Shown here one piece after another: positions 9,804-19,033 of a DNA stretch of 64,000 nucleotides (within the stretch, counting starts at the first letter, position 1; the number at the start of each line of letters is the position of its first letter). The notes below the pieces were generated by a model. That model had not been told where the DNA came from and did no database searches. It saw only the letters and a program-made list of their open reading frames with translations. Made by a program: the position numbers and the translations under genes. This DNA comes from Pistricoccus aurantiacus (lineage in GTDB: Bacteria; Pseudomonadota; Gammaproteobacteria; Pseudomonadales; Halomonadaceae): assembly GCF_007954585.1 (NCBI RefSeq), contig NZ_CP042382.1, positions 1,984,001-2,048,000 of the forward strand, given 5' to 3'.

Positions 9804-10320
9804 AACGATTCCATTCGATCCAACCGTGTTGGCTTGACTGGGCAATCAACAGCGTAAGTGTTTCGTAAAGACATTTTATCTTGAGTAAATCACAACAAGA
9901 ATCCACTTGTGATGAGGAATATGCTGGTACCGACTATCGATACTTTTTTAAAATTCTTGAGGGCTGGATCACGCAGAACACTGTTTCCTTATCTCTAATT
10001 TCACACTTGCCGCGGAGATGCGCAACATGATTGTCTAGTAACGCTGATACTAAACTAATCCTTTGATAGGTTTAAAGATCTAACTTTCTTGTTTTTAACA
10101 AATATCCGAATTTTTAATTTAAATACACTTGTTTATCTAAATATCATTTATCCGTTTTCTGATAATGAATAAAATTATTCGCTGAAAAGAATCGCTTTCT
10201 TTTTCTTGGGATCTTCTAGCATGGCTTAAGCGTGAAAAAGCCCATCACCAAGACGTAAAGCCAGGCTTAGCCCAGGAAAATGAATGGAACAAAGCCGTGC
10301 GCTGCCCGGTAAAAGTAACA

Positions 10321-10339
10321 AATGAGACTCATTTTCATT
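10321..10339 (+). promoter_or_regulatory. Fur-like box upstream of the secretion operon
   Basis: The 19-base segment AATGAGACTCATTTTCATT fits the Fur pattern; against the 7-1-7 form TGATAATnATTATCA it matches 11 of 14 defined positions. It lies about 20 bases before a perfect TATAAT (10358-10363) on the plus strand, i.e. over the expected -35 region, where Fur typically represses. Iron control of this exporter is a hypothesis. Confidence 0.5.
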
Positions 10340-10357
10340 CAAAATTGTAACTTATAT

Positions 10358-10363
10358 TATAAT
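10358..10363 (+). promoter_or_regulatory. Candidate -10 box of the type I secretion operon
   Basis: Perfect TATAAT in the AT-rich leader, about 120 bases before the ABC gene. No good -35 hexamer is seen at 17 bases; the Fur-like box covers that position. Confidence 0.4.
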
Positions 10364-10481
10364 AAGGTAACCGAGCACTACACGAAAGAGTTTTTTGTTG
10401 TAGCCTCGGCATGAAAATCCTCCTGCTGCGCTTCTTCTTTCTAAGTCGCGATTCTTTCCCCCCTCAAGAGTGCTCGTCTGC

Positions 10482-12284
10482 ATGGCCAAGAAAAAAGAGC
10501 AGTCAGATCTCCGGCACGCCTTGGGCGCCTGCAAGGGTTCCTTCATCTCGGTGGGTTTCTTCAGCATGTTCATCAATCTGCTGATGCTGGTACCACCGCT
10601 TTACATGCTGCAGGTCTACGACCGGGTTATCACCACCCGAAGCGAAGAGACCCTGCTGATGCTGACCCTGATAGTGGTCTTCCTGTTCGCGGTAATGGGC
10701 GGGCTCGAGCTGGTTCGCTCGCGCATTCTGATCCGAGTGGGCAACCGCCTCGATACCCTGATCAGCAAGCGACTCTATGGCGCCATGTTTCGACGCAGCG
10801 TGCTGGTCCAGGGCCAGCAGACCGCCCAGCCCCTGAGCGATCTCACCAACCTGCGCCAGTTTTTGACCGGCAACGGTCTGTTTGCCTTCTTCGATGCGCC
10901 CTGGGTGCCGGTCTATCTGGCGGTGCTGTTTCTCTTCCATCCGTGGCTGGGAATGTTCGCCACCGCCGCGGGGGTCATTCTGCTGTGCCTGGCCGTCGCC
11001 AACGAGAAATCCACCAAGGGCCTGTTGGCGGAGGCGAGCAGCGATCATATCGCCGCCCAGAATCTGGCCAACTCGAATCTGCGTAATTCCGAGGTGCTGC
11101 ATGCCATGGGCATGCTGCCGGGTATCATGGGGCGCTGGAGTGCCAGGCACCACGAGTTTCTCGCCAAGCAATCCCGGGCCAGCGATCGGGCCGGCGCCCT
11201 GACCAATGCATCCAAGACGCTGCGCCTGCTCTTCCAGTCCTTGATCCTCGGGTTAGGGGCGCTGCTGGTGCTGGAGGGCAGTCTGACCCCGGGCATGATG
11301 ATCGCCGGTTCCATTCTGATGGGACGGGCCCTGGCGCCCATCGATCAGATGATCGGCAGCTGGAAAGGGTTCGTCGGCGCCAGGAGCGCACATCAGCGTC
11401 TCGAGGAGCTTTTCGAGCAGGTGTCCCCAACCCGTCGGCGCATGTCCCTGCCCGCGCCGGAAGGCAACGTGGCCATCGAAGCCGTTGCCGCCGCCCCTCC
11501 CGGGGGACGCATGGCGACTATTCGCGGTATCAATTTCAACGTGGCCAAGGGCGAGCACGTGGGCATCATCGGCCCCAGCGCCGCGGGAAAATCCACCCTG
11601 GCGCGGGTGCTGCTGGGCATCTGGCCATCTCAGGTGGGCACGGTGCGTCTTGACGGGGCGGACATCACCCAATGGAACCGGGACGAGCTGGGGCCTTACA
11701 TCGGCTATCTCCCCCAGGACATCGAGCTTTTCGACGGTACGATCAGCGAGAACATCGCCCGTTTCGGCGAGGTGGATGCGACCGAGGTGGTTGCGGCGGC
11801 CAGGAAAGCGGGGGTGCACGAGATGATCCTGCAGCTACCCAATGGTTACGACACCGTCATCAGCGCCACCAGCGGCGCGCTTTCCGGCGGCCAGCGTCAG
11901 CGGGTCGGGCTGGCCCGGGCGCTCTACGGTAATCCGGTGCTGGTGGTGCTGGACGAACCCAATTCCAATCTCGACGATGTCGGTGAGCGGGCACTGATTC
12001 GTGCTCTGGCGCAACTCAAGGCGGAGGGCACCACTCTGTTCGTGATCAGCCACCGGCGCAGCGTGCTCAAGCAGGTCGATCGACTGCTGGTGCTCAAGGA
12101 CGGTCAGGTCACCATGTACGGCCCTCGCGATCAAGTGCTGGCACAACTGGCCAAGCCCGCGGGACAGGCTCAAGCGATAGCGAATAGCGGCGCTGCGGCC
12201 AAGTCCAAAACAAGCCGTTTGGCCGTGGCGCCTGATCCGGCGCATAGCGAAGGCAATGCGTACGCCCGGGAGCAAGGCCAATGA
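10482..12284 (+). CDS. Type I secretion ABC transporter (PrtD/HasD type)
   Basis: 600-residue inner-membrane exporter half-transporter: N-terminal membrane domain of about six helices (residues about 20-320) and a C-terminal ATPase with Walker A GPSAAGKST, signature LSGGQRQR and Walker B VLVVLDEP. The length and lack of an N-terminal C39-like domain place it with PrtD/HasD/AprD exporters of proteases, lipases and hemophores, which read C-terminal signals. The frame opens at GTG 10470; the ATG at 10482 (MAKKKEQ) is preferred. Its stop overlaps the adaptor start by ATGA. The Fur-like box upstream and the M14 peptidase downstream suggest its regulation and cargo. Confidence 0.92.
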   Translation: MAKKKEQSDLRHALGACKGSFISVGFFSMFINLLMLVPPLYMLQVYDRVITTRSEETLLMLTLIVVFLFAVMGGLELVRSRILIRVGNRLDTLISKRLYGAMFRRSVLVQGQQTAQPLSDLTNLRQFLTGNGLFAFFDAPWVPVYLAVLFLFHPWLGMFATAAGVILLCLAVANEKSTKGLLAEASSDHIAAQNLANSNLRNSEVLHAMGMLPGIMGRWSARHHEFLAKQSRASDRAGALTNASKTLRLLFQSLILGLGALLVLEGSLTPGMMIAGSILMGRALAPIDQMIGSWKGFVGARSAHQRLEELFEQVSPTRRRMSLPAPEGNVAIEAVAAAPPGGRMATIRGINFNVAKGEHVGIIGPSAAGKSTLARVLLGIWPSQVGTVRLDGADITQWNRDELGPYIGYLPQDIELFDGTISENIARFGEVDATEVVAAARKAGVHEMILQLPNGYDTVISATSGALSGGQRQRVGLARALYGNPVLVVLDEPNSNLDDVGERALIRALAQLKAEGTTLFVISHRRSVLKQVDRLLVLKDGQVTMYGPRDQVLAQLAKPAGQAQAIANSGAAAKSKTSRLAVAPDPAHSEGNAYAREQGQ

Positions 12285-13684
12285 GCGATAAAATCAGACA
12301 GACGCCCAGCCGAGCTATCGTTTCCTCGGACTCCGAAGCGTCGAAGGCATACCAAGAAACCCTGACGGGTAGCGCCGAGAAAGCGACTCGGGCGGAACTG
12401 CCCATCTCGGACAGGCGCTATCGTCGCCTGGGATTCGCCATTCTATTGGTGGCCTTCGGTGGTTTCGGCGGTTGGGCGATGACCGCGGACCTGGCGGTGG
12501 CGGTGGTGGCGCCGGGAGCGGTGTCCGTCGAGTCCTTCAAGAAGACGCTTCAGCATCTGGAAGGCGGCATCGTCAAGGAAATCAAGGTGCGTGACGGCGA
12601 TCACGTGGAGGCCGGGGAGACGCTGTTGGTACTCGACAAGACCCAGTCGCGGTCCCAGCTTGCCATCGCCCGCTCCCGGTATCTGATCAATCGAGCCGCG
12701 GAGGCGCGTCTGCTGGCGGAACAGTCAGACAGCGAGACGCTTGCCTTTCCGGAGGAGCTGCTCGCTAGCGACGCGCAGCGGGTCAAGGAAGTGCTGGCGG
12801 TGCAGCGCGCCCTGTTTCAGGCACGGCGTCAGGCGCTCAGCGGCACGCTCAGCGCTCTGGACGAGCAGATCGCCCAGATGCGCCAGCAGATCAAGGGGCT
12901 AAAAGAGCAGATCGAGATCAACGATGCCAATCGCGCCTCGCTTGGCGGCGAGGCCAGCGACTACCGCGCCCTGTTCAAGGAGGGGCTGGGGGACAATCAG
13001 CGCCTGCGGGAGCTGGAGCGTCAGATTCTGCAGTACAAGGGGGAAAGCGCCCGGTATCGCGCCGAGATCGCCAGCCTGAAATCCCGCATCAGCGAAAGCA
13101 AGGTCAAGAAACAGGTGCAGCTTCAGGAGACCCAAAAGGAGATCGGCGAGCAGCTGCGGGAAGCCCAGGGGAACATCGCCGACGCGGAGGAGCGGCTAGT
13201 GGCGCTAAAGGATCAGGTGGCCCGCACCACTCTGACCGCGCCGGTGGCGGGGACCGTGGTGGGGCTCAAGGTGCATACCCTCGGCGCGGTGATTCGCCCC
13301 GGCGACCCGATCATGGAAATCGTGCCTTCCGGGGATAATTTCGTGGTGGAGGCCCGGGTGCCCAATCAAGATGTCGACCATATCTATCCCGGTCAGTACG
13401 CGGAGATTCGCTTCAGCGCCTTCAATCAGCGTCTGACCAACGTGATCGAGGGCGAGGTCGCCCAGGTCAGCGCGGATACCTTCGAGGACGAAGCCACCGG
13501 CGCCTCCTACTACAAGGCGCGTATCAAGGTGACCGAGCAGGGGCGGCGAGACATGACGGAAAACATGCAGCTGCTCGCCGGGATGCCCGCGGAAGTCATG
13601 ATCAAGACCGGGGAGCGCACCTTCGCCAGCTATGTGGCCAAGCCGATCACCGATATGCTGGCCCGGGCGATGAGGGAAGAATGA
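12281..13684 (+). CDS. HlyD-family membrane fusion protein (PrtE/AprE type)
   Basis: 467-residue periplasmic adaptor linking the ABC exporter to the outer-membrane channel. A short cytoplasmic N-terminus is followed by one membrane helix (about residues 50-68), a lipoyl-like half motif (LEGGIVKEIKVRDGDHVEAGETL, about 89-111), a long coiled coil rich in Gln/Glu (about 125-310), the second lipoyl half (TAPVAGTVVGLKVHT) and a beta-barrel C-terminal part. ATGA overlaps join it to the genes on both sides, so the three proteins are made together. Confidence 0.93.
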   Translation: MSDKIRQTPSRAIVSSDSEASKAYQETLTGSAEKATRAELPISDRRYRRLGFAILLVAFGGFGGWAMTADLAVAVVAPGAVSVESFKKTLQHLEGGIVKEIKVRDGDHVEAGETLLVLDKTQSRSQLAIARSRYLINRAAEARLLAEQSDSETLAFPEELLASDAQRVKEVLAVQRALFQARRQALSGTLSALDEQIAQMRQQIKGLKEQIEINDANRASLGGEASDYRALFKEGLGDNQRLRELERQILQYKGESARYRAEIASLKSRISESKVKKQVQLQETQKEIGEQLREAQGNIADAEERLVALKDQVARTTLTAPVAGTVVGLKVHTLGAVIRPGDPIMEIVPSGDNFVVEARVPNQDVDHIYPGQYAEIRFSAFNQRLTNVIEGEVAQVSADTFEDEATGASYYKARIKVTEQGRRDMTENMQLLAGMPAEVMIKTGERTFASYVAKPITDMLARAMREE

Positions 13685-15123
13685 TGAGGCGCTGGATTCC
13701 CGCTGCGGCCTTGGGCGCGCTGCTCGTCTCGCTACCGCTTCTGGCACAAGAGGCCAGGCCGGACGAGGAAGCCAGCCTGGCGAAAACGTCGCCGCTGCCG
13801 TCGCTGCCGGGGCTGTTTGCTCTGGCGCTGCGAAACGACAGCGATCTTTCCCGCCAGCGCTATGAGCTCGAGGCGACCCAGCAGGAGTTACCCAAGGCCT
13901 GGGCGAAACTCAAGCCTCGGGTCAGCGCCAGCGCGGCCTATCTCTATCAGCATTCCGACAATTACTACACGGATAATCCGGACTACGATCCGGGCAACGA
14001 TTTCGCGGATCCGGACAATGAAACCCGCTACGAGGGTCGCACCAACGACGCCGTCTATGGGGTAAGTCTGTCTCAGCCGCTGTTCAGCCTGGAGCGTTGG
14101 CGGGGCGTGGACGTCGCCAAGGCGCAAACCGACGTGGCGGCGCTGGGTCTGTCCCTGGCGGAGCGGGATCTGGCGCTGGCCGTGGTGGATGCCTATCTCG
14201 AGGCCTATCTGGCGTCGAGCAAGATTCGGCTGCTGAATGCCAAGCGCGAGGCGCTGGAGCTGCAGAGCCGCCAGGCCCAGCGCGCCTTCGAGCTGGGGGT
14301 GGGGGATCGCATCAATCTGCTGGAGGCGCGTTCGCGTCTCGATCAGACCGATGCGGATCTGGTCAATGCGGAAAACGAGCTGGCGGATGCGTTGAGCAAT
14401 CTGGAGCGGCTGACCGGCGAACTTCCGGTCTTCGGCGATTTTCAACTGGGCAGGCTTGATGAGGTCGAGGTTGAAACGGCGCTCGAGGCGCCGGAGGTCT
14501 GGCTGGAGGAGGCGGACAACAACCTCCAGGTTCGCCTGGCCCAGGAGCAGTGTCAGCTTGCCGAGGCGGATGTGGACGTACGACGCACCGGCCACTATCC
14601 GGAAGTCAATCTCAATCTGTCCTACAGCGATCGTGATTCCAACGATCCCTTCCGGGAAGCCCGAGATGCCCGGGCCAGCGTCGAGCTGGACGTGCCGATC
14701 TATCAGGGCGGCTATACCAGTGCCAACGTGCGCCAGGGAGAACTCGGCATGCTGGCGAGTCGGGAAGCGTTGGCCAACCAGCGGCGACTGGCACGCCAGG
14801 AGGTCAAGCGCCGGCTACGCAACATTCGCGGCGATTTCCGCCAGCTGGAATCCCTGAAACGTTCCATTGAATCCAGCCGGCTATACCTCGAAGCGGCGGA
14901 AAAGGGCCGACAGCTTGGCCTGCGTGATCTGGTCGACGTGCTCGACGGTCGTGCGGAGCTCTTCGATCAGCGCATCAGCTTTGTCGAGGTGGTCAGTCAA
15001 TACCTGCGGGATCGGGCCGCCCTGAAGGCGGCGGTCGGTGAACTCGATACCCAGGTGTTGATGGATACCATGACACTGCTGGAGCGCATCACGCTGCGAA
15101 GCGGCTCCATCCGCGATACCTGA
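13681..15123 (+). CDS. TolC-family outer-membrane channel (PrtF/AprF type)
   Basis: 480-residue outer-membrane efflux protein with a signal peptide (MMRRWIPAAALGALLVSLPLLAQEA) and two OEP repeats of long alternating helices and strands, e.g. the first-half segment ALSNLERLTGELP and the second-half LVDVLDGRAELFDQ. TolC-type proteins form trimeric tunnels spanning the outer membrane and periplasm. As the third gene of the operon, overlapping the adaptor by 4 bases, it completes a dedicated type I secretion system. Confidence 0.93.
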   Translation: MMRRWIPAAALGALLVSLPLLAQEARPDEEASLAKTSPLPSLPGLFALALRNDSDLSRQRYELEATQQELPKAWAKLKPRVSASAAYLYQHSDNYYTDNPDYDPGNDFADPDNETRYEGRTNDAVYGVSLSQPLFSLERWRGVDVAKAQTDVAALGLSLAERDLALAVVDAYLEAYLASSKIRLLNAKREALELQSRQAQRAFELGVGDRINLLEARSRLDQTDADLVNAENELADALSNLERLTGELPVFGDFQLGRLDEVEVETALEAPEVWLEEADNNLQVRLAQEQCQLAEADVDVRRTGHYPEVNLNLSYSDRDSNDPFREARDARASVELDVPIYQGGYTSANVRQGELGMLASREALANQRRLARQEVKRRLRNIRGDFRQLESLKRSIESSRLYLEAAEKGRQLGLRDLVDVLDGRAELFDQRISFVEVVSQYLRDRAALKAAVGELDTQVLMDTMTLLERITLRSGSIRDT

Positions 15124-15149
15124 CGATCACTCTGCAAGCGATCAAGCGG

Positions 15150-16607
15150 TTAAGCGATCAAGTCCTCCTGAGCCGTGGCGACGCCGACCAGTGCCGCTTC
15201 CTCCGCGGGTATCGTCGGCGAGGTCTCCGGGGTGGTGTAGGCGTCGTCGCCGTAGAGATCCGCGAACTGGATGCGCTCGGAGCGCTCGGGGATCCGCGCC
15301 GCCAGCTGCGGATCGTAGTCCTCGAAGGAGTCGTCGGCCACGGCGCCGATCACCCCTTTCATGCTGATCAGACCTTCCAGGGTCAAGGCGCTGGCCAGGG
15401 CGCTGTAATCCAGATCGAGTCCTTGGGCGAGTTCATCCATTTCCTGCAGGCCGCGCTGTTCGATCAGCAGGGTAGGCGTGCCCTCCAGGGCCAGACCATT
15501 GCGGGCGATGGCCGGATTGTCGCTACCGGGAAAGAGCGTCAGCTGGTCGTGATCGTAGTCCTCGAGCGCTTCCGCGATGGCCAGGGCCGCACGCTGGCCG
15601 TCTGCGCTGACTTGCGGGTCGACCGCCTCGTTGGTGGCCCACCTGATCGACATGGTGTCTAGGTCGCCTTCCGCGTCGCGATAGTTGTTCTGGTTGTGGT
15701 AATCCAGCAGCAGATCCGGCTGGTATTCCTCCAGCACGCGAAATACCGCTGCGGCTTCCGGCGCCTGCTCCGGGTCGAAGCCCGCTTCCGGGTCGTAGCT
15801 GCGGTTGAGGTCGACGTTCGCCTCGTTGCGTCTGGGGTCCAGCACGTCCTGTTCGCCGCCCACCTGGCGCTCCCAGCGGGCAAAACCGTCCGGATTGACT
15901 CGCGGCATCACCACCACCGTGACTTCCTCGCGAATCTCCCGAGCGGCCTCGCTGTCGCCGGCAAGAAAATCGAGCAGGTACAGCGACGCCTCGGTGCCCA
16001 GCGGCTCGTCACCGTGCTGCTGTGTGACGATCATCACCGTCTTGTCCCCGTGGCCAACCTCCGCCCGGTACAGGGGGTTGCCTTCCAGGGAGGCGCCCAC
16101 CTGCTCGAGATCGAGGGTATCGTAGCGCTCATCGAGACGGTTGAGATCCGCGTAGAGCTCCGCGTTGCTGTGCAGCCAGGGGTAGGTCAGCGGCTGCTCC
16201 GGGTCGTAACGCTCCTGGGGAACCTGGCTCGTGTAGTAATCGGCGATGGACAACTTGGCGCGATAGGCTTCCTGATCCGACTCGGAGGCACCGTCGAGAA
16301 TGGCCCCAGGCAGGTCGTCTCTGTCGAGGGCGCCGGTCTCGAGCTGGGCGGTCCAGAAATCCAGCCCCGCCTTGTCCGGGTTGCGATCGAACAGGTTGTA
16401 ATACTGAAGGCGCACGAATTCCTCCGGCGTCTTGTCGCCGAAGTTATCCTGAAACTCCCGGGAGTTGACGAAACGCTCGCTCAGCACATCGAGAGAGGAG
16501 TTCGCCAGCTCGTCGACCCAGTAGTGCAGCCCCGCCGGGTCCGCCGCCCGGCCGAGAAGCGAGAGATAAAGGCCTTGCACGAGTTGCTGCGGGGTTGAAG
16601 TATACAT
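15150..16607 (-). CDS. M14 zinc carboxypeptidase with DUF4214 repeats, likely type I cargo
   Basis: 485 residues. The N-terminus carries two DUF4214-type repeats (about 8-50 and 62-105: GLYLSLLGRAADPAGLHYW and LQYYNLFDRNPDKAGLDFW), modules common in secreted RTX-like proteins. The peptidase domain has HGDE (198-201) and His304 as zinc ligands, the DLNR motif (266-269) and the catalytic Glu383 (LLIEQRG). There is no signal peptide. The C-terminus is acidic and ends DLIA, the Asp-plus-three-hydrophobic pattern of PrtD-type type I substrates. It lies convergent to the exporter operon, 26 bases away. Known: family and catalytic residues. Inferred: export by this system and an extracellular peptide-trimming role. 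Confidence 0.85.
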   Translation of the reverse strand: MYTSTPQQLVQGLYLSLLGRAADPAGLHYWVDELANSSLDVLSERFVNSREFQDNFGDKTPEEFVRLQYYNLFDRNPDKAGLDFWTAQLETGALDRDDLPGAILDGASESDQEAYRAKLSIADYYTSQVPQERYDPEQPLTYPWLHSNAELYADLNRLDERYDTLDLEQVGASLEGNPLYRAEVGHGDKTVMIVTQQHGDEPLGTEASLYLLDFLAGDSEAAREIREEVTVVVMPRVNPDGFARWERQVGGEQDVLDPRRNEANVDLNRSYDPEAGFDPEQAPEAAAVFRVLEEYQPDLLLDYHNQNNYRDAEGDLDTMSIRWATNEAVDPQVSADGQRAALAIAEALEDYDHDQLTLFPGSDNPAIARNGLALEGTPTLLIEQRGLQEMDELAQGLDLDYSALASALTLEGLISMKGVIGAVADDSFEDYDPQLAARIPERSERIQFADLYGDDAYTTPETSPTIPAEEAALVGVATAQEDLIA

Positions 16608-16647
16608 GAGTGGTGGCGTTCCTGGCTTTCTTGCTGTTGTAAGGACC

Positions 16648-16673
16648 TATCGCTTCAAACTATCGAAGTGATA
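16648..16673. repeat. Inverted repeat upstream of the carboxypeptidase gene
   Basis: TATCGCTTC and GAAGTGATA form a near-perfect dyad (8 of 9 pairs) with an 8-base spacer, 41 bases upstream of the peptidase start. It may be an operator; no regulator is assigned. Confidence 0.35.
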
Positions 16674-16683
16674 CGGGGAAACG

Positions 16684-17274
16684 TCAAGGATCAGTCGGAG
16701 GGGCCTGCTCCTTCAGCAATGACGTCAGCATGCGTTCCAGGGCAAAGACGTGCTCGTCCCGGTGGCCCAGCCGCCGCAGGGCGTCCGCCAGGTTCAGCAG
16801 ATAGTCCGGGTTGGGGCCGCTGGGGCCGCGAGCCAAGGCAATCTGCCGAGCGATGTTCTCAAGGGGAGCGGGGCCGAGAAAAGCGGCGTTGTCCCGGGTG
16901 GCGATGTAGGTCAGTCCTTCCGCGCTGCCACCGTCATCGAAGTGCAGGGTGGTGACCTCCCGCAGATAGCCGTTTTTTTCCCGCACATCCAGCGGCGCCA
17001 AGGTTTCCGGCGTGATGCGGTAGGCCATGCCGTGGCAGATCGCTTGCGCTTCGGGAATCAGGGTGGCGACGCGTCCGGGCGATTCGGGCGTGCCGCGATG
17101 ATCATGAGAGCCCTGCCAGAAGCGGCGTATCCAGCCACGGATATGGGCCGGACGACATTCCAGATAGGGAAATCCCGCCTTCCAGATCAGCGATCCGTAG
17201 CCGAATAGCCAGAAGCTCGAGTGATGATCGAAATGGGTCAGCGACTGATTGAGGTGGGTGGTATTCAGCGACAT
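16684..17274 (-). CDS. ChaC-like gamma-glutamylcyclotransferase
   Basis: About 196 residues. The FGYGSLIWKAGFPYLE motif near the N-terminus (substrate-binding YGSL loop) and the GMAYRI / KNGYLREV segments are hallmarks of the ChaC family, cytosolic enzymes that cleave glutathione to 5-oxoproline and Cys-Gly. The frame opens at 17295, but the ATG for MSLNTTHLNQ (17274) has a GAGAG eight bases upstream and is preferred. It stands alone and divergent from the ytoQ-like gene. Confidence 0.85.
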   Translation of the reverse strand: MSLNTTHLNQSLTHFDHHSSFWLFGYGSLIWKAGFPYLECRPAHIRGWIRRFWQGSHDHRGTPESPGRVATLIPEAQAICHGMAYRITPETLAPLDVREKNGYLREVTTLHFDDGGSAEGLTYIATRDNAAFLGPAPLENIARQIALARGPSGPNPDYLLNLADALRRLGHRDEHVFALERMLTSLLKEQAPPTDP

Positions 17275-17418
17275 AAAAAATACTCTCGGGGTCATTCCTG
17301 TGTGTTCTCGATACGGGCCGTTTTTGTATACAGCATGATCTAGGCTATCCTAGACAGTATCCTGCTGGCTCGGGGCCGGCTTTTTGTCCATGACGTTTTT
17401 TATCATCAGGAGAATTTC

Positions 17419-17859
17419 ATGAGCTTCAGCGTGTATCTTTCCGGGGAAATCCATACCGACTGGCGCGACGAGATCAAGCGAGGGGCCAAGGAGGCCGGCC
17501 TGGATATCGAGTTTACCTCCGCGGTGACCGACCATGATGCCAGCGACGCGGCGGGGGATCATCTCGGCGAGGAAAGCAGCCAGTTCTGGCGCGATCACAA
17601 GTCCGCCAAGGTCAATGCCATCCGTACCAAGACGCTGATCGAGATGGCGGACCTGGTGGTGGTGCGCTTCGGCGACAAGTACAAGCAGTGGAACGCCGCC
17701 TTCGACGCCGGCTACTGCGCGGCCCTGGACAAGCCCTACGTGACCCTGCACGGGGAGGAGATCGTGCACCCGCTCAAGGAAGTGGACGCGGCGGCGCAGG
17801 CCTGGGCCACCAGCACCGATCAGGTCGTCGAGATTCTCAAGTACATTACCAGGGCCTAA
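17419..17859 (+). CDS. YtoQ-family protein
   Basis: 146 residues starting MSFSVYLSGEIHTDWRDEI, with AGGAG a few bases upstream. The whole sequence matches what I know of the small conserved YtoQ family (nucleoside 2-deoxyribosyltransferase-like fold; segments VYLSGEIH, FTSAVTDHDASDAAGD, ADLVVVRFGDKYKQWNAAFDAGYCAALDKP). The last segment resembles the D-x-G-x-A-x-A substrate loop of deoxyribosyltransferase-like folds. The physiological reaction is not established. It is followed at 55 bases by a transporter gene in the same direction. Confidence 0.8.
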   Translation: MSFSVYLSGEIHTDWRDEIKRGAKEAGLDIEFTSAVTDHDASDAAGDHLGEESSQFWRDHKSAKVNAIRTKTLIEMADLVVVRFGDKYKQWNAAFDAGYCAALDKPYVTLHGEEIVHPLKEVDAAAQAWATSTDQVVEILKYITRA

Positions 17860-17914
17860 CTCTTCATCGCCATGTTCGAGGTCCGCGCTCGGCGCGGGGT
17901 TGTCGGAGCCGGCC

Positions 17915-18919
17915 ATGCGCCTGAAAATCGATCCGTTTACATTGATTCTGCTGGGGGCAATCCTGATTGCCTCGCTATGGCCCGCGAAGGGCGCTCTCGC
18001 GACGGTGCTGGGCCAGGCCTCGACCCTGGCGGTGGCCATCCTCTTCTTCCTGCACGGGGCGGCGCTGTCCCGTCAGGAGGTAGTGGCCGGGGCTGCCCAT
18101 TGGCGGCTGCATCTGTTGATCGTTTCGCTGACCTTCCTGGTTTTTCCGCTATTGGTGGTGCCGGTTTCCGCCCTGGCGCCGCGCTGGATTCCGGAGGACC
18201 TGGCGCTGGGTTTCCTGTATCTGGGGGTGCTGCCTTCCGCGGTATCCTCGTCCATCGCCTTTACCGCCATGGCCCGGGGCAACGTGCCGGCGGCGGTATG
18301 CAGCGCCGCGGCGTCCAATGTGTTCGGCATGATGCTGACGCCCTTTCTACTGATGCTGCTGGTAAGTACCGCCGGCGAAGGGGGCTTCGCGGTGGCGGAC
18401 GCCCTGCGGGACATCATCTTCCAGCTGCTGCTGCCGTTTGCCGTCGGGCAGCTGATCCGCCCTTGGGTGGCAGGCTTCATGGATCGCAACAAGACCTGGC
18501 TGGGGCGTTACGATCAGGGGGTGATTCTCTTGATCGTCTATTCCGCCTTCTCGACGTCCGTTGCCAGCGGGCTATGGCAGAAGCTGCCGATATTCGCCAT
18601 CATCCTGGCCATCCTGCTGTGCACGCTGCTGCTGGCGCTGGTGATGGGCATTGCCAGCCTGGCGTCCTCACGGGCCGGCTTCAACCTGGAAGACGAGGCG
18701 GCGGCGGTGTTCTGCGGCTCGAAGAAGAGCCTGGCCTCGGGGCTTCCCATGGCGAAAGTGCTGTTCGCCGGGCACCCCGGCTTCGGCATGATCGTGCTGC
18801 CGATCATGTGCTACAACCAGATCCAGATCATCGTCGGCGCGATACTCGCCAAGCACTACCGGCAGCGCATCGAGCGCGCCGACCACGCAGCCGACGTTAC
18901 CCAGTCACAGAAGTCCTAG
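17915..18919 (+). CDS. Bile acid:sodium symporter-like transporter (YfeH/Rch1 type)
   Basis: 334-residue membrane protein with about ten hydrophobic helices. The sequence (ATVLGQASTLAVAILFFLHGAALSR, GFLYLGVLPSAVSSSIAFTAMARGNVPAAVCSAAASN, AVFCGSKKSLASGLPMAK) matches the SBF-like family, including the crossover Ser/Ala/Asn-rich segment and the GSKKSLASG loop. Family members are sodium-coupled or solute transporters; substrate unknown. The frame opens at TTG 17900, but ATG 17915 has GGAG six bases upstream and is used. Confidence 0.85.
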   Translation: MRLKIDPFTLILLGAILIASLWPAKGALATVLGQASTLAVAILFFLHGAALSRQEVVAGAAHWRLHLLIVSLTFLVFPLLVVPVSALAPRWIPEDLALGFLYLGVLPSAVSSSIAFTAMARGNVPAAVCSAAASNVFGMMLTPFLLMLLVSTAGEGGFAVADALRDIIFQLLLPFAVGQLIRPWVAGFMDRNKTWLGRYDQGVILLIVYSAFSTSVASGLWQKLPIFAIILAILLCTLLLALVMGIASLASSRAGFNLEDEAAAVFCGSKKSLASGLPMAKVLFAGHPGFGMIVLPIMCYNQIQIIVGAILAKHYRQRIERADHAADVTQSQKS

Positions 18920-19033
18920 CGCTGGTCGCTAAATTCGTTCAACGCTCCGTATTCGCCTGGGTGGTGTGAGGTATTCGCTTGAATGATGTGAGTGCGATAC
19001 CCTTCGGACATTGACTTACAAGGAGTTTTCGCA

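Larger units (their letters stand above)
9804..10481. promoter_or_regulatory. AT-rich divergent control region (Pel operon / type I secretion operon)
   Basis: About 680 bases without a gene between two divergent operons. Base composition drops sharply (runs such as TTTTTAATTTAAATA near 10110), in contrast with the GC-rich flanks. It should hold the promoters for pelX onward (minus) and for the secretion operon (plus). A Fur-like box and a TATAAT hexamer are listed separately. No obvious small RNA or peptide was recognised. The AT-richness would suit binding by H-NS-like proteins, which is an inference. Confidence 0.6.

Noticed and set aside
6025-9906. A 1293-codon open frame covering pelA and the region upstream
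   Set aside because: Only the part from 8844 encodes PelA with a signal peptide; the rest is the other frame of the epimerase gene, which has clear SDR motifs.
17340-17353. CTAGG-CTAT-CCTAG dyad before the ytoQ-like gene
   Set aside because: Arms of only 5 bases; too little to call an operator.
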